Assembly (NCBI GenBank): GCA_905116865.2
Contig: CAJHNH020001607.1
Coordinates: forward strand, 92,001-156,000
Source of the DNA: Candidula unifasciata
Taxonomy: Eukaryota; Mollusca; Gastropoda; Stylommatophora; Geomitridae
DNA length: 64,000 nucleotides
Direction of reading: 5' to 3'
In this document: positions 63,807 to 64,000 of the stretch, piece after piece
Layout of the letters: each line of letters starts with the position of its first letter
Numbering within the stretch: position 1 is the stretch's first letter
Made by a program: the position numbers and the translations under genes
The notes under the pieces: generated by a model
The model's database searches: none
The model's input: the letters and a program-made list of their open reading frames with translations, nothing else
What the model was told of the DNA's origin: nothing

Positions 63807-64000
63807 TTATGAAACATAGCTAATTATTTTTTTTACTAGAAAGATCTCCAGAGACATTTGTTTTTGCCGATGCTTCAAAATTTTGCAAAAATGCGACACA
63901 GCATTATTATTAAATAAATTTGCAGCGCCCATAGGCACTTCCTTATTAGGGTAATGCTTCTCAATGTAAGATGCATCAGTTTCCCATGTTTTCAGAATTT
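63807..64000 (-). CDS. C-terminus of a pogo/Tigger-like transposase (partial, runs off the window)
   Basis: The minus-strand frame has 63 open codons before TAA at 63807-63809. It reads VPMGAANLFNNNAVSHFCKI, LKHRQKQMSLEIFLVKK and ends ISYVS, which resembles the C-terminal tail of Tigger/pogo-type transposases (HFRQILKRRQKQ...FLVKK). It lies inside the element whose end is at 63531 and is oriented with its 3' end toward that end. No stop is seen before the window edge, so the copy may be intact or nearly so. DDE catalytic residues would lie outside the window. Confidence 0.65.
   Translation of the reverse strand, partial: ILKTWETDASYIEKHYPNKEVPMGAANLFNNNAVSHFCKILKHRQKQMSLEIFLVKKIISYVS

Overview
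This is a eukaryotic, repeat-rich window with one recognisable host gene: a complete orthologue of PCIF1 (CAPAM), the cap-specific mRNA N6-adenosine (m6Am) methyltransferase. It lies on the + strand as twelve coding exons from 11563 to 36938. Long introns, GT-AG splice sites, tRNA-headed SINEs, RNase H-bearing LINEs, a Penelope-like element and hAT/pogo DNA transposons point to an invertebrate animal. The repeat style looks molluscan, perhaps gastropod, but that is an impression and the species cannot be fixed from the sequence alone.

Layout. Positions 1-4800 hold a CTA-type low-complexity block, a decayed LINE RNase H fragment and purine microsatellites. A candidate promoter and non-coding first exon, with an E2F-like site and a TISU/YY1-like ATG, sits near 4805-4900. 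From there to 11548 is probably a 5' UTR intron with LINE ends, a minisatellite, a hAT relic and a SINE headed by the 5' end of U2 snRNA. PCIF1 coding exons 1-12 follow; phases join without a break and give a 679-residue protein with an N-terminal WW domain and an intact NPPF catalytic motif. Its introns carry most of the window's SINE copies and several minisatellites, three of which sit directly against splice sites. From 36939 to 64000 I see no second host gene: the stretch holds LINE and SINE relics, a Penelope-like remnant, minisatellites with units of about 23, 33, 42 and 75 bp, a long palindrome, GAAA and CAGT microsatellites, and at the right edge the end of a pogo/Tigger-like transposon.

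Repeat names used here (my own labels): SINE-A, tRNA-headed, about 265 bp; SINE-B, tRNA-headed, about 390 bp; SINE-C, a third tRNA-like head; Repeat-D, about 300 bp with a GAA-rich 3' end; LINE-A, an RNase H element whose C-terminus reads CPECCDVD-like; LINE-B, an I/Jockey-type RNase H element; LINE-C, elements with a YFGH...GRPKRRW C-terminus.

I found no novel gene cluster or defence-type system. The observations most worth checking are the U2-headed SINE with a perfect 11-bp target duplication, minisatellites abutting three PCIF1 splice sites (one an array of roughly 60 acceptor-like units), a 60-bp near-perfect hairpin just upstream of coding exon 7, and a possible TISU-type upstream ORF closed by splicing. 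Gene structure and repeat assignments come from reading the sequence; no alignment or expression data were available.
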